From Diphasiastrum complanatum (taxonomy: Eukaryota; Streptophyta; Lycopodiopsida; Lycopodiales; Lycopodiaceae): a DNA stretch of 64,000 bases. A program made the translations under genes and the position numbers. Below the pieces are notes generated by a model. It saw nothing but the letters and a program-made list of their open reading frames with translations, had not been told where the DNA came from and ran no database searches. Positions 33,741 through 46,800 of the stretch are shown in pieces. The stretch is taken from the NCBI GenBank assembly GCA_029204225.1, contig CM055106.1:15132393-15196392 (forward strand). Direction: 5' to 3'. Within the stretch, counting starts at the first letter, position 1. Every line of letters starts with the position of its first letter.

Positions 33741-34806
33741 CTTTACACGAGTTTCTACACAGGCGAAATATTTGACACTGCAGTTTTACACAGGATACTA
33801 CATAGGTGACACTTTGCAGAAATACACATTATTCCAAGTACAAACTCTCTATGTCTTCATGCTCCAATAACAACTGTTCTAATTAGGCAGTGGATCAGCT
33901 TGTAAATGTAAAGCTAGAATAATGCAAGATCTTCCAGTTGCTATAAATGTAAATGAGCTTATGAAGAAATGAAGTCATTATAAGTCATCATATATGAGAG
34001 GATGATCTGATAGAGATACAACGACCAGAACGGGTCTTTCAGTAGCTGACTCCTCAGATCTAGTGATTATATATATATATATATTCAAAACTTTAGCAAT
34101 CGTTTTGAATCTGTAAGTAGGATCACGAGCTTATTAGCACAATTGTATTGTGATCTGATCATTGTGTTTACAACATTATTATACAGTTTCACTATTGTTC
34201 TACTCCATCGCATTCTTGTTGAATGATAATAACTCTCACTCCTCTTACACAAACATTATTATCAGAGAAATGCATGGTTGTCTTTGACACCTAAATTAGT
34301 TTTACATTATCTTCATATCAGATTATCAGTATTAAGGAGATTGCAAGGCCGTCACAGACGCCTAATCGTTTCTTGCAATCTCTCCTTCATGGCAGTCTAA
34401 GACTCCTACACTGATAATTTGATTCAACTCAAAAGAACAGCTTGTAAACTCCATTCTCTAAGTAATCCATGATCTTGTTATAAAGAAATCTTTGTTTCAT
34501 CAGTTGACATAATCCAAAACGTCAATATATGTGGTATTAGAGCTGATAATCACCATCACTCGAACCAACAAAATCGCACAAGCTACATACCGTATAGTAG
34601 AAACTGACGAACTCAAGCTTGATAAGACACCCTCTCTGCAGTGGGCAAATCTCCAATCTCTCTTCACACTGTATTGTAGAGAAACCTTCGTCAAGAGTAG
34701 GTGATATATAGCGGTCCAAGAGGAAGCTTCATAGAAGAACCCTTCTGACCAATTTTGGTGAAAACTTTTTGAATAGTGCAATAAATGATTTGGTTGGAAA
34801 AGGCTT
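33741..34806. other. No gene recognised
   Basis: AT-rich, with a short (TA)n at about 34069-34085. It probably contains the rest of an LTR. A minus frame at 34781-34500 has no known domain. Confidence 0.35.
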
Positions 34807-35078
<272 letters not shown>

Positions 35079-35195
35079 GAGCTTGATCATGGTGACTAGG
35101 ATTAGTGGATATTAGGGTTAATTGTGAAATCATAGCATGTATGTGATAATGAATCCAAGAATTGCTCTCATGGGAACAAACTATCACGGGACATG

Positions 35196-35950
35196 TTAGA
35201 ATCCACTTAATCTCTTGAATGTTACGGATGTGCTTAGGTTTAAAATTGAAGGTGGACATGAAAGTCCCAACACTAAACCCTTATAGTCTCCCAATAACTT
35301 AGCATGCCACTTTACAATCAAAGAGGCAATTTGGGTTCTAAGGTTGAAAATTTTGACCCCGCCAAGGGCCTTAGGATGGGTGCATGCCTTCCACTCAACA
35401 AGGGCCATATGGCCTTCTCCTTGGATGCCCCCCCCCCCACCACCCCCCAACCAGAGAAGTTGTCCCACCACTCTCTCAATGTCTTGAAGAGAACTAGCAT
35501 CAAAGAAGAGGTAGGAGGCTATATAGGAAGTCATAGGCAAAAGGAGATGGTAGAAATGACTATAGAAGCAAATGATAGCTTTGTGATCAAGAAGAAGGAA
35601 AATCAAGCTCTGATCTTTTTTAAAAGATCCATGGTGTGGGAAATGGCTTTGACATTAATTCCAATGTGGATGCCCGTATATCTAATGGACTCATCCCTCA
35701 GCATAATTCTCCATCCCCTATTTTGAAGAAAGTCAAGCTTGTCATGAGATCCAATAAGGAGACTTCAATTTTTTTTCATTGAGCCCCCCCCCCCGGATGT
35801 CTAGCAAATATCCTAGACAACCACCATAGCCATGTTTTCATTCTCTCTAGTAGCATAAGTGAACAGAGTAGCATTGTTATCAAACATGGATTAAGTGAGA
35901 TTGCTTCTCTTCAAAATAGAGCCCTCTTAGCCTATTTCTACTTGTCTCCT
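35196..35950 (-). pseudogene. L1-type LINE reverse transcriptase thumb/tail remnant
   Basis: The minus-strand frame 35606-35196 has LPMTSYIASYLFFDASSLQD, then VGQLLWLG, a glycine run from a C/G-homopolymer expansion, and GHMALVEWKACTHPKALGGV followed by KIFNLRTQIASLIVKW. This matches the segment after the palm of plant L1 elements (IASY.P......I...FLW.G......V.W...C.PK..GGLG...L...N.A...KW). Upstream frames (35640-35950) carry broken palm-like pieces. This is a different LINE lineage from those at 42-50 kb. Confidence 0.7.
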
Positions 35951-37320
35951 CCCTCATCTAATGGCTAGGTGGAGAAGACAAATAGGTAGGGAGTAATAGA
36001 GCATCTTGGTTGAACCTCTTTGAGTGACTTTTGACATTTTGAAATATTAGTTGATTTGTAAAGTTTACAAGATAATAAAAAAAAGGTAGTGTGTGGCCAG
36101 GTATCTTATGCTACTTTTTTTTATGATGTCTTTGACCATTATATAAATTACTATAATCTTTGCATAATGTACTAATAGACAAACATTCAAATGACAAATA
36201 TGGCAATTAAAATAAAAATAATTGTTAATACTTGACATACCTCCCTAATTTTGAAATTTTGGAAATAATTCATTTGCAAAGTTCACAAAAAATACAAAGA
36301 AAAAAAAGGTAGTGTGTGGATAGGGACTTGTATTACTTGTTTTAATGAAAACATTCAATGACGAACATGCCAATCAAAATAACAAGAACTTTTTATATTC
36401 TTGCAACTTGATTAATTAATTTCTTTAAAAAAAATCTAAAATTGTCTCCAATAGCTCAACATGTCTAGCAATGTTTCCACACACAAAAAAAACTAACTTC
36501 ACTTGTCCCTACATGTCAAAGGCCCATTTCACTTCATGTCATGCCACCTGGTGATAACTCAAACTGAGTTTGAAAAAAAAGAAGCCTTTTTAGCTTTGTC
36601 ACAATAGTGGTAAGCTATTGTAATGATATGCTAAAAGCTAAGGTGTCACTCGTACGTGAGCTTGAGCATTAAAACAAATGTTTTTATATATTTTATTCTT
36701 TTAAAATGCAATTTTATCTATTTATTTCTCAGCAATTTGAATGTGCCCAAGTTTCTCATGATATATCAATCACCTTGTCTTTAAATGGACCAATGGTAGG
36801 CCTCCATCTTTAATTAGGCACTCAAGTGTGAAACTATCCTAAAATAAAGTAATAATAAACCATAAAAGTCAATAATGAATACATACAAGCCCATAAAAAT
36901 CCTCAGATGTTAATAAGAAATTTGACCAATGAATTGAATAGATTTATTAAAAAGATCAAGGATTTAACAAATTTTGCATCACATCTTAAAAAGGCTTTCT
37001 GAATATAAGTAAGTTTGTTGCTCAACCTAACTTTTACATGAGAGAATGGACTTTTCAAGAGACCTTTGATAATGTAGTTCATGTAGTTTTCATAGTTGTG
37101 TCTTGCACCTACGGGCTCGCCATAAGTTCCCAAATGATTGACCTTACCACTAGTAAAGTCATTTGGTTTTTGTGGGAGAAAGAGGTTGATCAAAATATCA
37201 ATTATTTTCATAAGACAATATGGGAAAACAACATCAAGGTGGAATATGAGCTACCTACCAAAGCAACAAGGAGATGATAAGATTAGTAGTATGCAATAAT
37301 TGTGGCATTGTGAAGATTGC
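35951..37320. other. AT-rich stretch with no recognised gene
   Basis: Strongly AT-rich. Overlapping frames at 36903-37211 (minus) and 37038-37277 (plus) show no known domain. Confidence 0.4.
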
Positions 37321-37429
37321 CACGTAAAGATCCTCTAGACCATATTGCACTTAGAATTTGCTTTGCACAGGAACACAGATCATGCTACACAGTAACACAA
37401 ACAGAAAATCACTCTCTCAAAATGAAATT

Positions 37430-37600
37430 ATACTGTACATATAGTTGTTCACTCAGGCAACCCATGCATGACCCAGGTTGCCATTGGCGGGACGCGTGTC
37501 CCGTCAACTTGCCTCGTGGCGAGGCCAACTGATCCTTATCCACTGATAGGACCCACTTACAGTCACACAGTGATTCTAACTTTAATTCTAACTCTCTCCT
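37430..37600 (-). mobile_element. 3' LTR segment of a Copia element
   Basis: On the minus strand a purine tract (AAAGGAGAGAG) precedes GTTAGAATTAAAG. The sequence is the inverted partner of 33560-33740. Confidence 0.65.
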
Positions 37601-37646
37601 TTAAAGTAGAGTCACTTTTTATACAATCATATACATAGCTTTAAAG

Positions 37647-37931
37647 TCAACAAACTTTAAATACAAAAAGTTTTGATCTAAACTTATCAAACTTTTCTCC
37701 AGTAAGTGGCCTAGTAAAAATATCAGCTAGTTGTTCTTCTGTGCTACAATGAACAACATGAATTTCACGACTTAGCAGTCTTTCACGTATGAAGTGATAT
37801 TGAATCTCAATGTATTTAGTTCTCACATGGAACACTGGATTCTTTGCTAGCTGAATGCCACTTTGACTGTCGCTATGTAAAGTTGTGGGATTTTTCTGTT
37901 TCATGCCAATCTCTTCCAAGATTTGTCTCAA
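37647..37931 (-). pseudogene. Copia RNase H C-terminus
   Basis: A clean 94-residue minus frame: LHSDSQSGIQLAKNPVFHVR, then TKYIEIQYHFIRERL and EEQLADIFTRPLTGEKFDKF, the last third of Copia RNase H with the HSDSQS acidic residue and the H/D pair. Polyprotein upstream of it has been replaced at 37932 by a LINE fragment, so this is a breakpoint. Confidence 0.85.
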
Positions 37932-38025
37932 CCATATAGCTCCTGGCGCTGCATGAAGGCCCGAGAGGTATTGAAGACCATAACTTTGGTCTTCGAGAGG
38001 TTCACCCCTAAAACTAGGGATTTCT
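37932..38025 (-). pseudogene. LINE reverse transcriptase scrap
   Basis: [20 protein letters not shown] on the minus strand is almost identical to [20 protein letters not shown] in the LINE at 48.5 kb. Only about 90 bp survive, fused to the Copia RNase H. Confidence 0.75.
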
Positions 38026-38750
38026 CAGAAGAATAATGAATTGATGATAAACAAACAGATGGAAGGTAGGGTGGAGGCGGTGACATCGGTAGATGGTGTG
38101 GACGATAGGCATGGGCGTAGAAGTATGGCAAGTGACCAGTTGAAAAAGGAGACTGATTTTCCAATGCTTGTGCTTCCCTTTTCTGAAGGATCTTCGTCGT
38201 GATTGGGATACTTCTTCTAATTGAGACGCTTTGGATTGCCCATTGGTCTTCTTAGCCTTGTCATTATCGTCTTTGGTTCGTGACCTTGGCTGTCGATCTT
38301 CCTGACATTGTTGTTGACAGCGTAACTGCCCTAGTGGATCCAAGCAGATCCACTCTCTCTCTCCCCCCCCCCCCCCCCCGCCGCCCCCCCCAAAAAAAAA
38401 AAATCTGTTGGTGGGGATGTCGTTGCTGGTAACTGTTCATGCTCAAGATTGGATCAGCGTGTGGAACACGTAGTTGAAAATACGTTGAACATGTGGCTCG
38501 TGGAGTTGGGACCGCATTCTGTAGAACCTATGACGTATGATTTGTTCAGCTGTAGGAGAGTGAAACCCAGATAGTGTACTTTCTAAACCCAAGTTTGTAC
38601 TCCAGGGCAGAGATAGTTTTTTCTCTAATTACTTGTTCGATATGTAAGACTAAGGATAATGATTTTTGAGGTAAACATTGAAAGTTAAAGAAACTGTTCT
38701 TGATTTTCTTTCCTGTTTTGAGGTCAAAACCATTTCAAGTAGGAAAAAAT
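38026..38750. other. No gene; a C/A homopolymer patch near 38364-38401
   Basis: Short CT, poly-C and poly-A runs create low-complexity frames. The end of a Gypsy polyprotein may lie at 38640-38750, since a purine tract precedes the LTR at 38751. Confidence 0.4.
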
Positions 38751-39110
38751 TGTTATATCCACGTCTTGTATATAGGATTCGGTATAGTCCTAGACTTGGA
38801 TACATGGTACTCTAGAGTTCAAGTTTATTAGTTACGCCATGTCATTTCGGACTACGCCAAAAATGTAATTAATAACCTTCTGAGGACCTAGTCACACATA
38901 TTGTGACGTGTGGAGCTATTGCATGGGTTAGGACGGCTATTGGCATGGTGTAGAGTGTCAATTAGTAATGAACTGCATGTATGAGAATGTTGCATGTACA
39001 CATGCACAAGTAAGGCAAGGGCTATTTTCTCTTGGTGAAACTCGCCCTATTCTCATTTTCATTGTGAGTTTTCATTGTCAGGTTACTCTCTCTACACCTG
39101 CGTCCTATTC
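38751..39110 (+). mobile_element. Ty3/Gypsy LTR, third copy
   Basis: Starts TGTTATATCCACG after a purine tract and follows the LTRs at 32422 and 33149 through GGTACTCTAG, TGTGGAGCTATTGCATGG and a final TTTTCATTGTCAGG. No partner LTR was found nearby. Confidence 0.75.
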
Positions 39111-40283
39111 CCTACCACGAGGGAGATGCTATTAGAGAGTGATCAGTAGCATTTGCATGGTTGGGTGGTTTGGCTCCACAGTCAATCCTTTGTGTGTGTC
39201 TCTTGTAAGCAGGATCTTGGGGATGCTTCTCCTTACAAAGACATATGAAGGAAAATGGACTAGTCACATGGATGGATTCAAACAGGCTAAATCGAATTGC
39301 ATCATCCAATTTAACACTTACAATTCAAGTTTGAAACAGGGGTGGCTGTCAAAGTTCAAAAAATGTGAGGAAAGAAAAAATAGGTAGACAATAGAGTTGC
39401 CACTAGCCTCAAACCACCCTAAAACTGATATTGGAGACTTGTTCAAACGCTGTATATGAACACATCTAGCCACACGGAGAACCAAGGACACCTCCATTAA
39501 ATCGATGGAGTACTTTTACAACCTCTTGGTCTGGGAGCAGTTTTTTATGTCTTTATTTGAGGACGACTATATGACACAAGATAATGCTAATCATTTGAAA
39601 ATCACATAAGTTGCTCAAAAATTTAAGAAATTGTCTGCAAGCCATTATGCATATGAAATCGCCTACCTAAAGTGAGGTTGGCCGCTCTAAACCATAATGC
39701 CGTGGAGCATGAAGGGGAATGGCCCATTTTGCTCGGTTTGGCATCTGCCCTTAAAGTCTAAGTCACCTGCATGTTTGCCTTAATTTTTGGGACAAGCGCT
39801 TTCTGGGCAGAATGGACGCAGCACGAGATGCTCTCAAATGTTTGCTTCTGCAAAGCGTAGGAACAGAACAAGGAGATGAGGAATTTGCGCTTTAGGTGAC
39901 GCAAGTTTGCCTTTGGCTCCAAATTCTACTTTCTGCCATAAATTACTGCACTCGTTCGACTTCTTTGAGAATTGTGAGGATCTGTATGATGCTTTAACGA
40001 TCCATTCTGATCGCGTTTTCCATGATTTCTAAACTATTATTGTATTTAGGGTTGGTGGAAGTCTTAAGGGGAATGAGACAGTATGTTCCGATTTTGTTTT
40101 TTCTATCTGTAAATGCGAGGTCTCATATTGCTGACATCTTTTCCAGAATTTAAATCCAGTTTACCAGAAGTGAAATTGCAAATTCTGTCTGACCCTCTCT
40201 GCATTGTGTAGGTGATGATGCTTTGCCGTTTGTTTTAATCCCTTCAACCGGTCAGTTGATTTTAGTGTGAAGGGAGAGGCAAA
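39111..40283 (+). promoter_or_regulatory. Upstream region and leader of LIP1
   Basis: No other gene was recognised. The transcription start cannot be placed. A CTTTTCCAG near 40138 and a TTGTGTAG at 40204-40211 are possible acceptors of a leader intron, but this is speculative. Confidence 0.35.
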
Positions 40284-40888
40284 ATGCTATGGCATGTAAG
40301 GTCCATGGGCCCTTCTATTCTGCAAAGGATGCACAACGGTGGCCAAAAGGTAGTGCGAAAGCTGATCTCGGAAGTAAATCATTCATGGCCTTACGCATCG
40401 GACATCCCATTACCGCCTATGGATAATTTACTTATCAACAAGGCTGGTTCAATTGGTCGCAAAACCTACTCTTCTGGCCAAGTTAGGGCTTTAGGGCTGG
40501 GATCTCAAATTTGCTTGGACAATCGGAGGTTTTCATCTACAGCTGAACCGGCATCGCTAGCGACACCCGCGTTGGCTGCACTCAGGGAGCGCCTAGCCAG
40601 TGAAGGTCCAAATCTTACAGACTTTCTTGGTCAAACTGGTTCCGATGGTTATTCTGTCAGTGTTGGAAGCAAGAAGGATCCCAAGCCCAAGCCTGAATGG
40701 ATCAAGAAAGTAATTCCAGGGGGTGAGAAGTATAATGCCATAAAGGCGCAGCTGCGGCAGCTGAACTTGCATACTGTCTGCGAGGAAGCCAAGTGCCCAA
40801 ATATTGGTGAGTGCTGGAGTGGCGGAGAAACTGGAACCGCCACTGCGACAATTATGATATTGGGTGACACATGCACAAGAGGTTGCAG
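40284..40888 (+). CDS. LIP1: LIP1 exon 1
   Basis: Encodes residues 1-201 and two bases of codon 202. It covers the presequence, the conserved [20 protein letters not shown], the auxiliary cluster motif [12 protein letters not shown] and most of the radical-SAM motif (CTRGC). The start ATG has A at -3. The exon ends AG|GCAAGT, a GC-type donor matching the consensus of plant GC-AG introns. Retaining the intron would add 17 residues before a stop. Confidence 0.93.
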
Positions 40889-43800
40889 GCAAGTTTCTTG
40901 TTTAAAACTTATCGGTGGAGGGGTTTCTGAGTTAATATGAGCATTTGAATGTGGGAAAATAGAGCATGCATAAGTTTTCTCACATTATTTATGCGATTAG
41001 TAATGACTATGACCTGCGAGCATTTGGGTCTTAGTCATGTCACTGAGAGTGTGAAATTCTTCTCTTGAATCGTTCGACGTCCAGCTTAAGGAAAGTAGAA
41101 GCACACTCTTATTATGATCTTCTTTTGGATTTCAACCTAAGGCACTGCATTCCAGAATGCATACAGAAGGCATGTTGTAGAATGGTTCTGGAAAAATCCA
41201 AAGTAGTGTCACATGGATTTCCTTTTTTCAGATATTTTGGGCATGATTTGATTGAAGGTTCTGAGAAACTAGTATTTTGACTAAGAATCTGTAATATTTG
41301 TACATTGATGTTTTTAGTCACCATAGCTATGCATTAACTTTAGGGTTTGTAAATGTAATGCAGTTTAGTAAAAACTATGACTCTTTAGGCATCCTAATTA
41401 TTGCCATGAAAAGTATCTTTCTATGAAAACCTGAAGATGAGGGCATGAAATATGCTGATACACTTGATTCGACTAGTGATGAAGGAATGCAAGTTGACAA
41501 ATGGGGTTCAGAAGCTAATTTAAGTAGGTGGAGATTTACTATTTGGAGTAAAGCTTTAAGCAAAGATGAGCTACTTACATTTGAAAGAGTTGAAAAAGTT
41601 TAAAGGGTTTCAATCTCAATTGTGTCTGAACCGTACCAAGAGGGTTTCAGAATCTCAAAACGAAGTGTGAAATGTTTTTGACTTGTTTCAATCTCATGCA
41701 TACTTGTGACCTTCAATCTGAATTGAGAGAGTTCTATTGATGTCTTTTAGGCGCCAAAAGCGACATAAGACTGAAGTACATATCAAGTGTGTTACTTTTC
41801 ATGGGAGCGTTTTTGACTGAAGTACATATCAAGTGTGTTACTTTTCATGGGAGCGTTACAAAACGTCTCTGAATAAAGAGCTAGCTTACCAATGAAATAA
41901 AAATAAAACAGATTTGAAAACAAAAATTAGGCTACACCATGTGTAGCTTAGAAATATATTTTATGATATACAATGAGACCATCAAGTGAACCCCATCAGG
42001 TTTGAAGCAGATGAAAGTGGCCAAGGTAGATGAGGGTGCCGATGATGATGTACTCGTTGATGGGCTCCTCGGCATGGTTGATGTGATGTGGCTATATGAT
42101 GTAACATATTACCGAAGAATGTGTGGACTATTTGGACTGTCTCTAGACTCACTGTCTAGTAGGACGTGGAACGTCTACTTCTATTCTCCAATCTCTTTGC
42201 ATCAAAATCATCTGGTGAGTGATGACAAGAGAAGTGTGAGGTGATAGGTTGCTGCAATAGGTCTCTAGCATTGGTGATGGTGATTCGGCATGTGTCACTT
42301 CTTAAGCAAAACATCTCTTGGATTATCAAGGTGACACATCTTTGGTCCCTCTAACTTAATCACTCCCATGGTAGAAACTTGGCACCATGTCCTCTCGTGG
42401 TATCCTTTGGAAGCACCCAACTTCTACCTGTAACTGAGGTGAGGAAATCCAAAGCTTTTTCAATGTAATATAAAGGTTATGAGATAAGCCAGAGTCTAGG
42501 TAAAGGGGTAGGGTAGGAACCCCAACAACGTCTAACCCCAAGAAGCGTCCTGTAGAAGTGTAGTTTGACCGCCAAGGATGTATGTGTTGACCCCCTAGAG
42601 ATTTTGAACATATGCCCTGTAAATAAACTGACGGATGTAATCACACGACATATATGCTAAGTGTCTCCAATCGATATGACACCTATGTGTACTAGGAGAG
42701 ATGGTAGCCCTGCTCAAAAAGTGTGTTGGATGAGTGAGGCAAATGCTTGCCATGGGTATATGCCAATACTAGAGTTTGTGGTCCCAAATTATGACTCTTT
42801 GCACGTGGATCGACAATACTTACTTTGGGAATCTTGTATATGCCATTTGAAACAGAGCCACTCCATATTGACTAGCCCTTTCAAGACAAAAAATAGAACT
42901 CCTAGGTATGTACTATGCGTAGGATGAAATGACCTCTAAAGGTTGCCCATCCAAAGTCAGAATCTGGTGTTGCAAAAAGGAGTGGGATGTATTGAAAACC
43001 ATAACTTTGGTCTTCTCAGGATATCTCCCTTTGATCTCATAGTATACTGGGCATATGAATAAGAAGTGCTCCTTAGACTCCACCTCGGATAGTAGACACA
43101 TCTGGCAAATCCTCTCCTCTCGTGGGGTGCCCTGTCTCAATCATGAGTTGATGTGATGAAACTCGGAATTGACTTAATACGAATTTTAGACCATGCGATC
43201 ATGAATCCAAACAACAGGGTAGAATTGGGAAACCTACTATATCCGACTCCAAAACGTGTGTTCGATAGTAGTTGGGTTTGACCCCAAGGTAGCCCTGCCG
43301 TGCTCAACCCAGATATGCTCTGTATAGGATCCGTCTGTTGTAGTCTTGAGTGCCCAGCGGAAGGTTCATGATCGACACGTGTGTCAAGTAAATGAGAGTC
43401 TTGGGAAAACCATGATAAAACTATGAAGATGTTGAAATGAGCTGTATCTCTGCTCAACCAAGGGGAACAATCTGACTCTCTAGATATATGTGATGAGCTG
43501 AAAGATGGCGTCAAGTTGTACGGGTGGGGCTGCATTGTCACTGCAACTCCACCGGAATGACGTGATGTGGGACTGAAGGCTTAGCGCGTATCATACGTAA
43601 TAACATAAGGATTTGCAAGTGTGGGATAATAGCCCAATCAGATGAAGAGAGACCACTATGCCTCTGCTGCATATAATGTAGTGGGAGTAACAAGAGTATC
43701 AAAGAACCAACACTCACTCGAGGCATCCCGAATAAATCTTCGAAAATAAAACCTCTTAAGATGGACAAGGGAAGCATGTCCATTTCCAATTCTAGATGTA

Positions 43801-46800
43801 GCAGCTTGTCTTATTCCAAATACAGGACTAGTAAAGAGGACTCTCAAGTAAGTGTAGGATGATACAACCTCCAGTGACTGTCCGTCGAAGATAAGCCCTA
43901 GATGCATTGAAGTCCATAATCTTGGTCTTTGTAATATTAACCCCCAATCCCCATCTAGTGCAAAAAGCATGAAGATTGTCTAGCTGTCTATGTAGGCCCT
44001 CTCTTGTCGTAGGCACTGCTCAATCACTCTCTCAAGCTCATCCATATACAATCCAAAGGGTGTGGGGGGAGGGAGCAATCTTGCGTCACCCCAATGGTGC
44101 TCTATATATGGTTTGAGATGTCAGTGTCACTCTGAAAGCAACCAAGGACTTGCTCGTAAAGTGCCAACATTGCTAGGACTATCAATGGATTAGCCAAGAT
44201 CATGTAGCTACTGGATGAAAAGGGAACGTGGGACAAAATCAAAGGCCTCCATAAAGTCAACAAAACAACAGTAAACCCTCATGTTGTCTCCTATGTCTGA
44301 CTTCCTTGATGATAGCATGAAGAGTGAAGACATGGTATGTAGTGGAATAGTGAGCTTGAAAACTTGCTTAGCCCAGAGCATGTAATTTCCCGATCTTTGC
44401 CTTAGAACTAACTTGACTGAAGAATAGTGCCATACAACTTCTCAATAACGTGGCCGATCATGATAGTACGATAGTTATAAGGATTCATGGGGTCACCATT
44501 TTTGTGAATGGGATGGATTATATTAGTACACCAGGAGGATGGAAAATCAAAGACAACAACATGATTGAGAAAAATGGCTAGGATGGGAGAAAGTGGGTAG
44601 CAGCATGGATCGGCAATTTGGACTCAAGGTCGTTAATATCTCTGGTACGATGAGTCTTCAGCCTCTTGATGGCCTCGTGGACCATGGCAGAGGTGAAGGT
44701 GAATTCACATGGACGTGGGGTGGTAAGTGGTGTAGTAGTGAAATAAGGGCCTCTTGGTAAGTCACGTTGCAAGGGTGGTTGAAGGAGTGGGGCGGAGGTG
44801 GTGAGGTTGGGATGGAAGGACATAAAAAGAGTGATCAGAAAGAGTAGTGGGGAGAATCTGGAAGTGTGATATCAGTGGGATAAAAGATGGGGGGTGACCC
44901 CATGAGGTAGTCGATGACGCTATGTCCGCCACTAGGAGGATGGCACACATAGCTGCTTGAATTAGGCCAAGTATATGGCTAACTCATGGGCTTTGTCTAG
45001 CTGCAACAAATGCTCGTTGTAACCAATGGTAGGTCCTAGTGAGTCAACTGAGGTCCTGGTAACTCCCATGTCATCACAATCAATGACTCATATACGTAAC
45101 TAACTAGCAACATAATGAAAGTCGACCTGTCTTGCAACGGTTCTGGCATTAAAGTCGCAAGTGAGAAGAACATACCCTTGATCACTAAATCTAACAATGT
45201 TTGCAGAAAGATCAACATAGGGAGAACCTCCACAAAGGAAGAGGCTTTGGAGGGAACTAGCAAGCTGCAATAAAGACATCGTTGTCCAAGCCAATGCCAT
45301 GTCCTAAGATGTGAACCCAAATATATTGTGCATGTTCATCATGCCTGATGAACTCAATGATTGGATGTCTTATGATATAAACGTGCAATCATGCCTGAAC
45401 CTTCACTACGCAGATCTCTTCTTTGTCCTATATACTGAATCTCATCTGTACCCCAAGAATGTAGGCAGTCTCTGACCTAGCTCTCTTGTGTCTCCCCATA
45501 AAGAATAGAATGTCTCTTTCCTGTAATGAGATCAATGAGATCGTTAGCAATAGATGATGAGTTTCTACCTACAATTCCAAACTCCAATACGTAGCTGGTG
45601 TGGAGAGGGCCTTGTGATGCACCTATGTCTGAGGACCCCAACTCCCTATTGGCGAGATACGCCAGGAGCATTATCAAGATATCGATGGCCGTCATAGTAA
45701 ATCATTTGCTGTCTTGAAGTTTTGGCTTCTTGGAGAGCTTGAAGTCTTTTTGCCACTTGTATGTAGGTAGGGTCATCATCCATGAAGTTTCGTGTATCTT
45801 TCAATTAGCTCTTTGCCGTAAAATAGAATTCGAGTATGTACAATACTTGGCATGCAATTGGTGTCAAAATTCTCATGCATGCATTTTGCATGTTGCATGC
45901 ATGTCATGATAGGTGGCAAACTAACTTATTCTCCCCCATGCACATGTGCATGGGGGTCTACCAAACTCAAGTGGGTATGTGGCATCATCATGCAAGAAGG
46001 CCTCCCACGAGTTTGTACTAAAGTTTTTTGCCTAAGTTATCTTGGGCCTTAAAAATTTGGACCCAAGTATGACCATGTACCATGTCTAATTTATTTAACT
46101 AGGTTTATAAGTTCAACAACTCCCCCTTAAACCTATTAAATAAATAACCCCTAATGCCTCCCAATGTTTCTCGAACATGCATGTGACAGGGATTAGAAAC
46201 ATGACAGTTCCCCTTCCAATTTCGTCACTACGTAGGTAGACATTAACCACCATCATCAAACAATGGTTTCTTCAAACTGGAGTTGCATATACAACTGTTC
46301 AAAAGAAGTATCTGGGCAACAACTAACTAAGTGGAATTTGGAGTCCTCTTCCTCCAAGGAAAACCCAGGTTGATCAACTCCAAGTTGAAGCCATTTGAGA
46401 TCTCTGTCTCTTTTAACTTCATAAACAGATTCAGCCACATATGGTTCTTGCATAAAGGTCTTCAAAGCTGCATCTCCAAGGCAATTTGATAGACATATTG
46501 AACCACCTTATGGAATCCGAAACATGATCTTTGCTGCATGCTGCAATTCACCTGCAAGCTGCAAATCATAAACAAGATCTGATAGAGGGAAAGCAACTGG
46601 CTGATATGGACAACAACCAAATTCATTAAAATTTGATTTCTCATCCTAAGAAATCTCTTGCATGATAACAACTTGCAACTCCTCCTGCTGAGGATCTTCT
46701 TGCATGCAAGTCATGAAGGTTTCTTCCTGTATGGAAGGAAAAACAGTCTCCTCTTTATGAGCCCACCTGTTTGCATAACTGAGACTCCTCTTCTTGAGAG

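Noticed and set aside
40913-40940. Read-through end of exon 1 ([16 protein letters not shown]) as the real protein end
   Set aside because: The conserved lipoyl synthase sequence continues in three downstream exons with proper splice sites and frame.
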